NCBI RefSeq assembly: GCF_000721605.1
Contig: NZ_JOIZ01000016.1
Location: 1-64,000 of the forward strand
Source of the DNA: Streptomyces sp. NRRL S-37
GTDB lineage: Bacteria; Actinomycetota; Actinomycetes; Streptomycetales; Streptomycetaceae
DNA: 64,000 bases
Reading direction: 5' to 3'
Positions 1-8,199 of the stretch are shown here, in pieces; positions within the stretch are counted from its first letter, which is position 1, and the number at the start of each line of letters is the position of its first letter. The notes below the pieces were generated by a model. It saw only the letters and a list, made by a program, of their open reading frames with translations. It did not search any database and was not told where the DNA came from. The translations under genes were made by a program, and so were the position numbers.

Positions 1-102
1 GGGGAAACGCCCGGTTACATTCCGAACCCGGAAGCTAAGCCTTACAGCGCCGATGGTACTGCAGGGGGGACCCTGTGGGAGAGTAGGACGCCGCCGAACT
101 CC
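1..102 (+). rRNA. rrf: 5S ribosomal RNA, 3' part
   Basis: The sequence begins inside a 5S rRNA. The conserved core CCGAACCCGGAAGCTAAGC lies near positions 25-43, followed by the GCCGATGGTACTGC loop and the GTGGGAGAGTAGGACGCCGCC arm of actinobacterial 5S rRNA. About 20 bases of the 5' end lie outside the window. The exact 3' end is estimated from the closing stem and the start of the terminator. It marks the end of an rRNA operon transcribed left to right. Confidence 0.95.
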
Positions 103-108
103 TTTTAG

Positions 109-152
109 AGCTCTGGCTCTCGGGCATACAGCCCGAGAGCCAGAGCTTTTTT
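109..152 (+). terminator. Intrinsic terminator of the rRNA operon
   Basis: A perfect 17-bp inverted repeat (109-125 and 131-147) with a 5-nt loop is followed by a run of six T (147-152). This is one of the few terminators in the window with a real U-tract, as expected for an rRNA operon. Confidence 0.93.
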
Positions 153-206
153 GCGTTGAGGTAAGGTCGGTGCATCATCGACACGTTTCCCACAGGAGGA
201 TCCCGG

Positions 207-815
207 GTGGAGGTCCAGGAGACGCGGGTCCAGACAGACCGCGTCCTCACCATCCCGAACATGCTCAGCATGGCACGGCTCGTTGGCGTACCGCTGTTCC
301 TGTGGCTGATCCTCAGGCCGGAGTTCGGCGGCCCGAAGAGCGACGGCTGGGCCCTCTTGGTGCTGGCCTTCAGCGGCGTCAGCGACTATCTGGACGGCAA
401 ACTGGCGCGACGGTGGAACCAGATCAGCAGCCTCGGCCGGCTGCTCGACCCCGCCGCCGACCGGCTCTACATTCTCTCGACGCTGGTCGGCCTCACCTGG
501 CGCGAGATCCTGCCCCTCTGGCTGACCATCGTTCTGTTGGCACGTGAGCTGGTCCTCCTGGTCATGGTGGGCATCCTCCGGCGGCACGGCTATCCGCCGC
601 CGCAGGTGAACTTCCTGGGGAAGGCCGCCACCTTCAACCTGATGTACGCCTTCCCGCTGCTCCTGCTCAGTGACGGAACTGGCTGGATCTCGTCACTCGC
701 TGCTATTTTCGGCTGGGCGTTCGCCGGATGGGGTACAACTCTGTATTGGTGGGCAGGAGTGCTTTACGTGGTCCAAGTCCGCCGTCTGGTTCGTGCGGAC
801 GCTGTGACCGATTGA
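207..815 (+). CDS. CDP-alcohol phosphatidyltransferase, likely eukaryote-like cardiolipin synthase
   Basis: This 202-residue membrane enzyme carries the complete CDP-alcohol phosphotransferase signature: D60-x2-D63-G64-x2-A67-R68-x8-G77-x3-D81-x3-D85. These aspartates bind the metal and the CDP-lipid. Several hydrophobic helices follow. The family transfers a phosphatidyl group from CDP-diacylglycerol to an alcohol. From memory, the S. coelicolor protein at this locus (SCO1389) was shown to be a eukaryote-like cardiolipin synthase using phosphatidylglycerol; phosphatidylglycerophosphate synthase is the alternative. The GTG start is supported by GGAGG at 195-199. It stands alone between the rRNA terminator and the pyrophosphorylase gene. 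Confidence 0.85.
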   Translation: MEVQETRVQTDRVLTIPNMLSMARLVGVPLFLWLILRPEFGGPKSDGWALLVLAFSGVSDYLDGKLARRWNQISSLGRLLDPAADRLYILSTLVGLTWREILPLWLTIVLLARELVLLVMVGILRRHGYPPPQVNFLGKAATFNLMYAFPLLLLSDGTGWISSLAAIFGWAFAGWGTTLYWWAGVLYVVQVRRLVRADAVTD

Positions 816-930
816 ACTCGCTGATCAGCACGCGCATCGTGGCGCGGCGGCCCGCACTGTAAAAGTGCCGGCCAGTCCTGGCGGGTGAAGTCGGTCAGAC
901 CGTCGTCTCTTCGAGGAGGACGCTTCCGAC

Positions 931-3426
931 ATGAAGGCCGTCGTGATGGCCGGGGGTGAAGGCACCCGCCTTCGCCCCATGACCTCAAGCATGCCCAAGC
1001 CGCTCCTGCCGGTGGCCAATAGGCCGATCATGGAGCATGTTCTGCGGTTGCTCAAAAAGCATGGGCTCAACGAAACCGTTGTGACCGTCCAGTTCCTTGC
1101 GTCACTCGTCAAAAACTACTTCGGTGATGGCGAAGAGCTCGGAATGGAGCTCACCTATGCCAATGAGGAGAAGCCACTCGGTACCGCCGGGAGCGTGAAG
1201 AACGCCGAGGAGGCACTGAAGGACGACGCTTTCCTCGTCATCTCCGGCGATGCCCTCACCGACTTCGATCTCACTGAGCTGATCAATTTCCACAAGGAAA
1301 AGGGAGCCCTGGTCACGGTCTGCCTGACCCGCGTCCCCAATCCGCTGGAATTCGGCATCACCATCGTGGACGAGGAAGGCAAGGTCGAGCGTTTCCTCGA
1401 GAAGCCGACCTGGGGGCAGGTCTTCTCCGACACGGTGAACACCGGCATCTACGTCATGGAACCCGAGGTCTTCGACTACGTCGACCCCGATGTGCCCGTC
1501 GACTGGTCCGGCGACGTCTTCCCGCAGTTGATGAAGGAAGGCAAGCCCGTCTACGGCTATGTCGCCGAGGGCTACTGGGAGGACGTCGGCACGCACGAGA
1601 GCTATGTGAAGGCGCAGGCCGACGTCCTGGAGGGCAAGGTCGACGTCGACATCGACGGCTTCGAGATCTCCCCGGGCGTGTGGGTCGCCGAGGGAGCCGA
1701 AGTGCACCCCGACGCCGTGCTCCGCGGGCCGCTCTACATCGGCGACTACGCCAAGGTCGAGGCCGGTGCGGAGATCCGCGAACACACGGTCGTGGGGTCC
1801 AACGTCGTCGTGAAGAGCGGCGCCTTCCTGCACAAGGCCGTCGTCCACGACAACGTGTACGTCGGACCGCACAGCAATCTGCGGGGCTGTGTCGTCGGCA
1901 AGAACACCGACATCATGCGCGCGGCACGGATCGAGGACGGCGCCGTCATCGGTGACGAGTGCCTGATCGGCGAGGAATCGATCGTCCAGGGCAATGTACG
2001 GGTCTACCCGTTCAAGACCATCGAGGCGGGCGCGTTCGTCAACACCTCGGTGATCTGGGAGTCCAGAGGACAGGCACATCTCTTCGGTGCCCGGGGCGTG
2101 TCCGGGATCCTGAACGTCGAGATCACACCGGAACTCGCGGTGCGGTTGGCCGGCGCGTACGCGACGACGCTGAAGAAGGGCTCGACCGTCACCACGGCCC
2201 GCGACCACTCCCGTGGTGCCCGTGCGCTGAAGCGAGCGGTCATCTCCGCGCTGCAGGCCAGCGCCATCGACGTACGGGACCTGGAGAACGTGCCGCTGCC
2301 CGTGGCACGGCAGCAGACCGCACGGGGCAGCGCGGGCGGCATCATGATCCGGACGACGCCCGGAGTGCCGGACTCCGTCGACATCATGTTCTTCGACGGA
2401 CAGGGCGCAGACCTCTCCCAGGGCAGCCAGCGGAAGCTGGACCGGGTGTTCGCGCGGCAGGAGTACCGGCGCGCGTTCCCCGGGGAGATCGGGGACCTGC
2501 ACTTCCCGGCCAGTGTCTTCGACTCGTACACGGGCTCGCTGCTGCGCAACGTCGACATCACCGGTATCGCGGAGTCCGGGCTCAAGGTGGTCGTCGACGC
2601 CTCCAACGGCAGTGCCGGTCTGGTGCTGCCGAGCCTGCTCGGCAAACTGGGCGTCGACTCGTTGACCATCAATCCCGGTCTCGACGAGTCCAGGCCGACC
2701 GAGACGGCCGAGATGCGGCGCTCGGGGCTGGTCCGGCTCGGGGAGATCGTGGCGTCCTCCGGCGCCGCGTTCGGCGTACGGTTCGACCCCGTCGGTGAGC
2801 GGTTGTCCCTCGTCGACGAGAAGGGGCGGATCATCGAGGACGACCGGTCGCTCCTCGTGATGCTCGACCTCATCGCCTCCGAGCGGCGCAGTGGCCGGGT
2901 GGCGCTCCCGGTGACCACCACCAGGATCGCCGAGCAGGTCGCGGCCTATCACGGCACGCAGGTCGAATGGACGACCACCTCGCCCGACGACCTCACCCGC
3001 GTGGGCGGCGAGGAGGGGACGATCTTCGGCGGTGACGGCAAGGGCGGTTTCATCGTCCCGGAGTTCAGCAGCGTCTACGACGGTACCGCGGCCTTCGTGC
3101 GGCTCATCGGGCTGGTGGCGCGCACCCAGCTCACGCTCAGCCAGATCGACGCGCGCATCCCGCGGGCGCATGTGCTCAAGCGGGACCTGGCGACCCCGTG
3201 GGCCGTCAAGGGCCTGGTGATGCGGCGGGTCGTGGAGGCGGCCGGAGACCGGTTCGTGGACACCACCGACGGCGTGCGGGTGGTGGAGACCGACGGCCGC
3301 TGGGTGATGGTGCTGCCCGACCCGGCCGAGGCGGTCACCCATCTGTGGGCCGAGGGCCCCGACGACGCTTCCGCACAGGCCCTGCTCGACGAGTGGTCCG
3401 CGGTCGTGGACAGCGCGGGCCGGTGA
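931..3426 (+). CDS. Sugar-1-phosphate guanylyl/nucleotidyltransferase with left-handed helix and degenerate phosphomannomutase-like domain
   Basis: 831 residues in three parts. Residues 1-240 are a nucleotidyltransferase with the G8-G9-x-G-T-R-L-R-P loop and PKPLLP (K23), the GDP-mannose/NDP-sugar pyrophosphorylase signature. Residues about 255-380 are hexapeptide repeats of a left-handed beta-helix. Residues about 385-831 resemble phosphomannomutase/phosphoglucomutase. In that last part the catalytic TASHNP loop is replaced by IRTTPG (about 473-478) and the metal-binding DGDGDR loop by FDPVGERL (about 618-625), so mutase activity is doubtful. It probably makes GDP-mannose or a related NDP-sugar for envelope glycans. 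A strong hairpin follows it. The GAGGAGG-type site at 914-920 supports the ATG. Confidence 0.85.
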   Translation: MKAVVMAGGEGTRLRPMTSSMPKPLLPVANRPIMEHVLRLLKKHGLNETVVTVQFLASLVKNYFGDGEELGMELTYANEEKPLGTAGSVKNAEEALKDDAFLVISGDALTDFDLTELINFHKEKGALVTVCLTRVPNPLEFGITIVDEEGKVERFLEKPTWGQVFSDTVNTGIYVMEPEVFDYVDPDVPVDWSGDVFPQLMKEGKPVYGYVAEGYWEDVGTHESYVKAQADVLEGKVDVDIDGFEISPGVWVAEGAEVHPDAVLRGPLYIGDYAKVEAGAEIREHTVVGSNVVVKSGAFLHKAVVHDNVYVGPHSNLRGCVVGKNTDIMRAARIEDGAVIGDECLIGEESIVQGNVRVYPFKTIEAGAFVNTSVIWESRGQAHLFGARGVSGILNVEITPELAVRLAGAYATTLKKGSTVTTARDHSRGARALKRAVISALQASAIDVRDLENVPLPVARQQTARGSAGGIMIRTTPGVPDSVDIMFFDGQGADLSQGSQRKLDRVFARQEYRRAFPGEIGDLHFPASVFDSYTGSLLRNVDITGIAESGLKVVVDASNGSAGLVLPSLLGKLGVDSLTINPGLDESRPTETAEMRRSGLVRLGEIVASSGAAFGVRFDPVGERLSLVDEKGRIIEDDRSLLVMLDLIASERRSGRVALPVTTTRIAEQVAAYHGTQVEWTTTSPDDLTRVGGEEGTIFGGDGKGGFIVPEFSSVYDGTAAFVRLIGLVARTQLTLSQIDARIPRAHVLKRDLATPWAVKGLVMRRVVEAAGDRFVDTTDGVRVVETDGRWVMVLPDPAEAVTHLWAEGPDDASAQALLDEWSAVVDSAGR

Positions 3427-3463
3427 GCGGCCGGCGTCGGCGGTAGAACGAGCGGTACACGTG

Positions 3464-3503
3464 CGTGCCGGACAAGTGTCCCCAAGGGGGCCTGTCCGGC
3501 ACG
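3464..3503 (+). terminator. Hairpin terminator after the pyrophosphorylase gene
   Basis: An 11-bp perfect inverted repeat (3464-3474 with 3493-3503) encloses a second C4/G5 stem. There is no T-run, which is usual in Streptomyces. It separates the pyrophosphorylase gene from the DUF881 cluster. Confidence 0.7.
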
Positions 3504-3553
3504 CCGGTAGGTCCGTTCGGAGGTAGTGGCCGCGGCGTGCGACGATGTGCGGC

Positions 3554-4447
3554 ATGCCGCAGCAACCCCCCGTTCGGAGCACACCCGTGCGGCCCGCGCG
3601 CCCGGACGCCTCCATGTCGTTGCTCACCAACGTCATGGACCACAGCCTTGACGACGGATACGCCGAGGCCGCCGCGCGGAGGAAGACCTCCGGCGAGGGC
3701 GGCATGCCGAAGACCCTCAGGGCGAGGCTGGGGCTCGCCGTCGGCCTGGTGTTCGCCGCCCTGATCGTGACCGTCGGGGCCGCTCAGGCCCGGGTCGCGG
3801 CTCCCGTCGTCGCCAAGGAGCGCGAGGAGCTGATCGACCGGATCGACCAGGAGACCGAGGCCGCGGACAAGCTCGAGGACAGCGTCGACGAACTGCGCGC
3901 GGACGTGAGCGCGCGGCAGCGCGAGGCGCTCCGGGACAGCGGAGGCGACCGGTCCGCACTGGTGGGCATCCTGTCCGGCGCCGTCGCGGTGCACGGGCCC
4001 GGCGTGCGGCTCGTGGTGAACGACGCCAAGGACGCGAGTACGGGCGGCGACGGCGGTCCGCGGTCGACCACCGGCTTCTCCGACACCGGGCGGGTCCGTG
4101 ACCGTGACATGCAGCGTGTGGTCAACGGTCTGTGGGAGTCCGGTGCCGAGGCCGTCTCCATCAACGGGCAGCGGCTGACGGCCCTGTCGGCGATCAGGGC
4201 CGCGGGAGACGCGATACTGGTCGACAACAGGCCGCTGGTGCCGCCGTACACGGTGCTCGCGGTGGGGGACGGCGGGGAGTTGAGTGACCGGTTCCAGAAC
4301 AGCGCGGACGGGCTGTATCTGCATGCCTTGCAAGAGAACTACGGGATCCGGACGGCCCTCTCCGTGGAGGACGACGTCCGGCTGCCCGCCGCACCGAGTG
4401 TGATCGTACGTACCGCACAGCCGATAACCGAGAAGGGCACATCGTGA
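3554..4447 (+). CDS. DUF881 family membrane-anchored protein (first copy)
   Basis: About 297 residues. A charged N-terminus is followed by one membrane segment (about 58-78), then a coiled coil rich in E, R and D (about 88-128) and the extracytoplasmic DUF881 domain, with motifs such as GPGVRLVVNDAKD and GAEAVSINGQR. The family is typical of Firmicutes and Actinobacteria and sits beside division or envelope genes; its biochemical role is unknown. It overlaps the next gene by 4 nt (GTGA at 4444-4447), so the two are translationally coupled. The start could be the ATG at 3545 or the ATG at 3554. Neither has a clear ribosome site; I prefer 3554. Confidence 0.85.
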   Translation: MPQQPPVRSTPVRPARPDASMSLLTNVMDHSLDDGYAEAAARRKTSGEGGMPKTLRARLGLAVGLVFAALIVTVGAAQARVAAPVVAKEREELIDRIDQETEAADKLEDSVDELRADVSARQREALRDSGGDRSALVGILSGAVAVHGPGVRLVVNDAKDASTGGDGGPRSTTGFSDTGRVRDRDMQRVVNGLWESGAEAVSINGQRLTALSAIRAAGDAILVDNRPLVPPYTVLAVGDGGELSDRFQNSADGLYLHALQENYGIRTALSVEDDVRLPAAPSVIVRTAQPITEKGTS

Positions 4448-4776
4448 TCGCCGTACTGGGCCTCGTCGTGGGAGTCGTGGCCGGACTGTTGGTCCGGCCC
4501 GAGGTTCCGGCGGTCGTCGAGCCTTACCTGCCGATCGCCGTCGTCGCGGCGCTCGACGCCGTGTTCGGAGGTCTGCGGGCCATGCTCGACGGCATCTTCG
4601 ACGACAAGGTCTTCGTGGTCTCGTTCCTGTCGAACGTGGTCGTCGCCGCGCTGATCGTGTTCCTCGGCGACGAGCTCGGCGTGGGGGCCCAGCTGTCCAC
4701 GGGTGTCGTCGTGGTCCTCGGTATCCGTATCTTCTCCAACGCCGCGGCGATCCGCCGGCACGTGTTCCGGGCGTGA
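4444..4776 (+). CDS. sbp: Small basic protein Sbp (DUF1290)
   Basis: A 110-residue, highly hydrophobic protein with about three membrane segments. It contains the family core in LPIAVVAALDAVFGGLRA and ends in a basic RRHVFRA tail. The family is called small basic protein and lies in or near division gene clusters of Gram-positive bacteria; no activity is established. It sits between two DUF881 genes with 4-nt overlaps at both ends, indicating one operon and a likely membrane complex of the three products. Confidence 0.85.
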   Translation: MIAVLGLVVGVVAGLLVRPEVPAVVEPYLPIAVVAALDAVFGGLRAMLDGIFDDKVFVVSFLSNVVVAALIVFLGDELGVGAQLSTGVVVVLGIRIFSNAAAIRRHVFRA

Positions 4777-5681
4777 GGCCGATGAGTGCGCACGAATCCG
4801 ACGAGACGACGCGCCCGGCGGTGTCCCCGCCCCGGCCCGCACCGGACGCCTCGCCCCTGACCGGGCTGCGCAGGGAACTGCCCGCTGAGGTGCCCGCCGA
4901 AGTGCCCGCGAAGGCGCCCACACCGGCGGATGAGCACGTTCCGGAGCCCCCGCCCGGGCTGACCGGCCGACAGCGGCTGGTGAACGGGCTGTGGCCGCCG
5001 CGGGTGACCCGGGCCCAACTCATCGTCGCCCTTCTGCTGTTCGGTCTCGGTTTCGGTCTTGCCGTCCAGGTGGCGTCCAACAGCGACGGTGACAGCGCGC
5101 TGCGCGGGGCGCGCCAGGAAGATCTTGTGCGCATCCTCGATGAACTCGACGACCGCACAGAGCGTCTTGAGGACGAGAAGCAGGGACTCGAGAAGCAGCG
5201 CGACGAGCTGGAGAACAGCTCCGACCAGGCCGAGGAGGCCCGCAAGCAGACGATCGAGAAGGAGCGGCAACTCGGTGTGCTGGCGGGCACCGTGGCCGCG
5301 CAGGGGCCCGGGATCACGATGACCATCGAGGACACGAAGGGGACGGTCGAGGCGGACATGCTGCTCGACGCCGTCCAGGAGCTGCGCGCGGCCGGTGCCG
5401 AGGCGATCCAGGTGAACGATGTGCGGGTGGTGGCGGGCACCTATCTGACGGACTCCGGGAACGGTGTCGCCGTGGACGGGAACAAGATCACCACGCCTTA
5501 TCGTTTCAAGGTCATCGGCAAGCCGCAGGACCTCGAGCCGGCGCTCAACATCCCCGGAGGCGTGGTGCAGACTCTCGAGAAGGAACAGGCCACCGTTACC
5601 GTGGAGCGGTCGGCCAAGATCGTCGTGGATGCCTTGCGGGTGGTGAAGCGGCCTGACTACGCTCGGTCGTCCTCCCAGTGA
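4773..5681 (+). CDS. DUF881 family membrane-anchored protein (second copy)
   Basis: 302 residues from the GTG coupled to the previous stop; an ATG at 4782 is an alternative start. A long proline/alanine-rich cytoplasmic stretch (1-75) precedes a membrane segment (about 81-100), a coiled coil rich in E, K and Q (about 108-160) and a DUF881 domain with GPGITMTIEDTKG and GAEAIQVNDVRV. It is a paralogue of the gene at 3554. The pair flanking Sbp suggests a hetero-oligomeric envelope complex, which is an inference from coupling. Confidence 0.85.
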   Translation: MRPMSAHESDETTRPAVSPPRPAPDASPLTGLRRELPAEVPAEVPAKAPTPADEHVPEPPPGLTGRQRLVNGLWPPRVTRAQLIVALLLFGLGFGLAVQVASNSDGDSALRGARQEDLVRILDELDDRTERLEDEKQGLEKQRDELENSSDQAEEARKQTIEKERQLGVLAGTVAAQGPGITMTIEDTKGTVEADMLLDAVQELRAAGAEAIQVNDVRVVAGTYLTDSGNGVAVDGNKITTPYRFKVIGKPQDLEPALNIPGGVVQTLEKEQATVTVERSAKIVVDALRVVKRPDYARSSSQ

Positions 5682-5871
5682 ACCGGGGGTGCATGCGGGG
5701 CGTCCGGCGAGGGCATGAGGTTGCGGGGGGTCGGCGCACCGAATGGGTGGTGCGTGGTGGAAACTGTCTGGCGGAGGCGGACGTTGTGAAGATGTCCGGG
5801 TCGGCCAATGTGTTCAGTCAGGGTTCGTCCTGCCCCACGGGCGGGTCTGTTTCGGTCAAGGGGAATCGCCC

Positions 5872-6675
5872 GTGAAGTTGTTTGCGAAGTTGTTCGGCAA
5901 GAGCGCGCGGCGAGAGGGCAGCGACAACGCGACCGCTCGCCATCGCGCACAGCCTGAGGCGGAAGGTCAGCGTCCGCTGTACCGGGACCAGGTGGGTCAG
6001 GGCGCGTCGTCCGTTGACCCCGCACAGTCGGGCGGCATAGGTTTCGGGCAACCGTCGACCTCAGGTACGGGTGGAGAGTTCTCCGGCCCGTACGCGTCCC
6101 ACGCCCCCGGGGGGCAGCCGCGGCAGGAGGATCCGTCCATGTCGGCCCTGGTGTGTACGAGGTGCGGCAACCGCAACGCGGAGAACAGCCGCTTCTGCTC
6201 CAACTGCGGCGCGCCGCTGAGGCCCGGAGTCACCCCGGAGCGCCCCTCGGAGACGACGTCCACGATCTCGATCTCCGGTCTCGAGGCCTACGACGCGGAG
6301 GCCACCGGCCAGACGCCGACGCCGATGCTCTCTCCCGAGGCGCAGGCGGCCGTCGACGCGCTGCCGGTGGGTTCCGCGCTCCTGGTCGTGCGCCGCGGGC
6401 CGAACTCGGGCAGCCGCTTCCTGCTGGACGGCGACCTGACCACGGCCGGGCGTCACCCGCAGAGCGACATCTTCCTGGACGACGTGACGGTCTCCCGCCG
6501 GCACGTGGAGTTCCGGCGCGGCCCGGACGGCTCCTTCACGGTGGCCGACGTGGGCAGCCTGAACGGCACGTACGTCAACCGTGAGCGGATCGACCAGGTC
6601 GCCCTGGCCAACGGCGACGAGGTGCAGATCGGCAAGTACCGGCTGGTCTTCTACGCGAGCCAGCGGGGCTACTGA
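5872..6675 (+). CDS. GarA-like FHA protein with zinc ribbon
   Basis: 267 residues from the GTG at 5872, preceded by AAGGGGA. Residues 1-88 are disordered. Residues 95-112 form a zinc ribbon (C95, C98, C109, C112). Residues 127-131 are ETTST, matching the phosphothreonine site of GarA/OdhI. A C-terminal FHA domain spans 168-260 with G193-R194, S208-R-R-H211 and N231-G-T233. In Mycobacterium and Corynebacterium, GarA/OdhI is phosphorylated at ETTS by Ser/Thr kinases and then folds on its own FHA domain, releasing 2-oxoglutarate dehydrogenase and glutamate enzymes. The same switch is plausible here but inferred. An internal ATG at 6139 would give a shorter form keeping the ribbon. Confidence 0.85.
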   Translation: MKLFAKLFGKSARREGSDNATARHRAQPEAEGQRPLYRDQVGQGASSVDPAQSGGIGFGQPSTSGTGGEFSGPYASHAPGGQPRQEDPSMSALVCTRCGNRNAENSRFCSNCGAPLRPGVTPERPSETTSTISISGLEAYDAEATGQTPTPMLSPEAQAAVDALPVGSALLVVRRGPNSGSRFLLDGDLTTAGRHPQSDIFLDDVTVSRRHVEFRRGPDGSFTVADVGSLNGTYVNRERIDQVALANGDEVQIGKYRLVFYASQRGY

Positions 6676-6713
6676 CCTCCCGGATCCGTCCGGGGGACCC
6701 CCAGGGAAGGTTC

Positions 6714-7454
6714 ATGGTTCAGACACCGAGCGGCGGTGCCGGCGACGGCGCCGCCGCCGCGGGCACCGGACTGATGAGCATCGGCACGGTACTGGGCGTG
6801 CTGCGCGAGGAGTTTCCCGAGGTCACCATCTCCAAGATCCGCTTCCTGGAGTCGGAGGGGCTGATCGAGCCGCAGCGGACCCCGTCGGGGTACCGCAAGT
6901 TCAGCGCCGGGGACGTCGAGCGCCTCGGCCATGTGCTGCGCATGCAGCGCGATCACTACCTGCCGCTCAAGGTGATCCGTGAGCACCTCGACGCCATGGA
7001 GCGCGGTGAGGCCGTCCAGCTGCCGGTGCTGGGCCGTCCGGGGGACGGGGAGACCGCTCAGGAGCCCGCCGCCGAGGGGCCCGCGGTGGCGCGTATCGGG
7101 CGCGGCCGACTGCTGGCCGCGGCCGGCATCGACGAGCGGACGCTCGCCGAGTGGGAGTCGTACGGGCTGCTCGCCCCGGTCGAGGACGGCCTGTACGACG
7201 CCGAGGCGGTCACCGTCGCCGGGCTCATCACCGAGCTGGGACGGTTCGGGATCGAGCCGCGTCATCTGAGGGCGATGAAGGCCGCCGCCGACCGTGAGGC
7301 CGGGCTGGTGGACCAGGTGGTCGCCCCGCTGAAGCGCCACCGGAACCCGCAGACCAGGGCCCACGCGCAGGCGCGTACGAAGGAGCTGGCGGGGCTCACG
7401 ATGAAGCTGCACGCGGCGCTGGTGCAGGCGGCACTCGGGATACGGCTGCCCTGA
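6714..7454 (+). CDS. FtsR-like MerR family transcriptional regulator
   Basis: 246 residues. An N-terminal winged-helix MerR domain (about 21-95) contains the hallmark SKIRFLESEGLIEPQRTPSGYRKF and a downstream HYLPLKVIREHLD helix. It lacks the cysteines of metal-sensing MerR proteins. The C-terminal part holds a second helical region (ERTLAEWESYGLL). The family matches actinobacterial FtsR, a regulator of ftsZ in Corynebacterium, so a cell-cycle role is likely but inferred. It lies 38 nt after the FHA gene, a neighbourhood conserved in actinobacteria. A GGGAAGG site at 6703-6709 supports the ATG. Confidence 0.82.
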   Translation: MVQTPSGGAGDGAAAAGTGLMSIGTVLGVLREEFPEVTISKIRFLESEGLIEPQRTPSGYRKFSAGDVERLGHVLRMQRDHYLPLKVIREHLDAMERGEAVQLPVLGRPGDGETAQEPAAEGPAVARIGRGRLLAAAGIDERTLAEWESYGLLAPVEDGLYDAEAVTVAGLITELGRFGIEPRHLRAMKAAADREAGLVDQVVAPLKRHRNPQTRAHAQARTKELAGLTMKLHAALVQAALGIRLP

Positions 7455-7526
7455 GACGGAGCGGCGCGGGGGCCCGGATCGGCCACCCGTTCCCTGCCCG
7501 ACTACCCAAACGTCCCGGGCACGGCC

Positions 7527-7541
7527 TAGGGTTGCTGTGTG
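7527..7541 (+). promoter_or_regulatory. -10 box and leaderless start of the nuclease gene
   Basis: TAGGGT at 7527-7532 ends 6 nt before the GTG at 7539, and there is no ribosome site. This is the arrangement of a leaderless actinobacterial mRNA. Confidence 0.5.
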
Positions 7542-8012
7542 AACGAGCTCGATGTCGTAGGTGTCCGGGTCGAGATGCCCTCCAACCAACCGATCGTGCT
7601 GTTGCGTGAAGTGGGCGGCGACCGCTACCTCCCCATCTGGATCGGACCGGGGGAGGCGACGGCCATCGCCTTCGCCCAGCAGGGCATGGCACCCGCACGG
7701 CCGCTGACCCACGACCTGTTCAAGGACGTGCTGGAAGCCGTCGGACAGGAGCTCACGGAGGTACGCATCACCGATCTGCGCGAAGGTGTCTTCTACGCGG
7801 AGCTGGTGTTCGCCAGCGGGGTCGAGGTGAGTGCCCGCCCCTCCGACGCCATAGCGCTGGCCCTGCGCACGGGTACGCCGATCTACGGCAGTGACACGGT
7901 GCTCGACGACGCCGGGATCGCCATCCCGGACGAGCAGGAGGACGAGGTGGAGAAGTTCCGCGAGTTCCTCGACCAGATCTCGCCGGAGGACTTCGGAACC
8001 AGCAACCAGTGA
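7539..8012 (+). CDS. Bifunctional nuclease (DUF151) family protein
   Basis: 157 residues covering the whole DUF151/BFN domain. Visible are the N-terminal VRVEMPSNQPIVLLREVGG strand region, YLPIWIGPGEATAIA, and the acidic RPSDAIALALRTGTPIY segment shared with plant and bacterial bifunctional nucleases. In plants the family cuts single-stranded DNA and RNA; the bacterial role is not settled. It ends in an acidic tail. It has its own leaderless start after the MerR gene, so it may be transcribed independently. Confidence 0.85.
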   Translation: MNELDVVGVRVEMPSNQPIVLLREVGGDRYLPIWIGPGEATAIAFAQQGMAPARPLTHDLFKDVLEAVGQELTEVRITDLREGVFYAELVFASGVEVSARPSDAIALALRTGTPIYGSDTVLDDAGIAIPDEQEDEVEKFREFLDQISPEDFGTSNQ

Positions 8013-8105
8013 GGGCGGCCGTCGGCCCGGTCGGCCGCCGGGGCTCACGCCGAGGGCATTCGGCTAGCCTTTCCCCGCGACGGGGTACGGGAAACCACTC
8101 TTAGG

Positions 8106-8131
8106 GTGATTATCACTCGGCGTGCCGAGTG
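8106..8131. promoter_or_regulatory. Two adjoining palindromes upstream of the second MerR gene
   Basis: GTGAT-T-ATCAC (8106-8116) overlaps CACTCGGC-GT-GCCGAGTG (8114-8131). Both have perfect arms. They sit 9 bp upstream of the -35 box of the merR gene and are likely operator sites; the binding protein is unknown. Confidence 0.5.
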
Positions 8132-8140
8132 TGGCGATCG

Positions 8141-8169
8141 TTGACGCACCCTTGGTGACTGCCTACCTT
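8141..8169 (+). promoter_or_regulatory. Promoter of the second MerR gene
   Basis: TTGACG (8141-8146), a 17-bp spacer and TACCTT (8164-8169) form a good housekeeping-type promoter. Transcription would start near 8176, 24 nt before the GTG start. Confidence 0.65.
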
Positions 8170-8199
8170 CGAGGAGGCAGGTCAAGGACGGAGGTCGGC

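Noticed and set aside
1102..3705. Minus-strand open frame of 867 codons
   Set aside because: It is antisense to the pyrophosphorylase gene, shows no recognisable domain and exists because of high third-position G+C.
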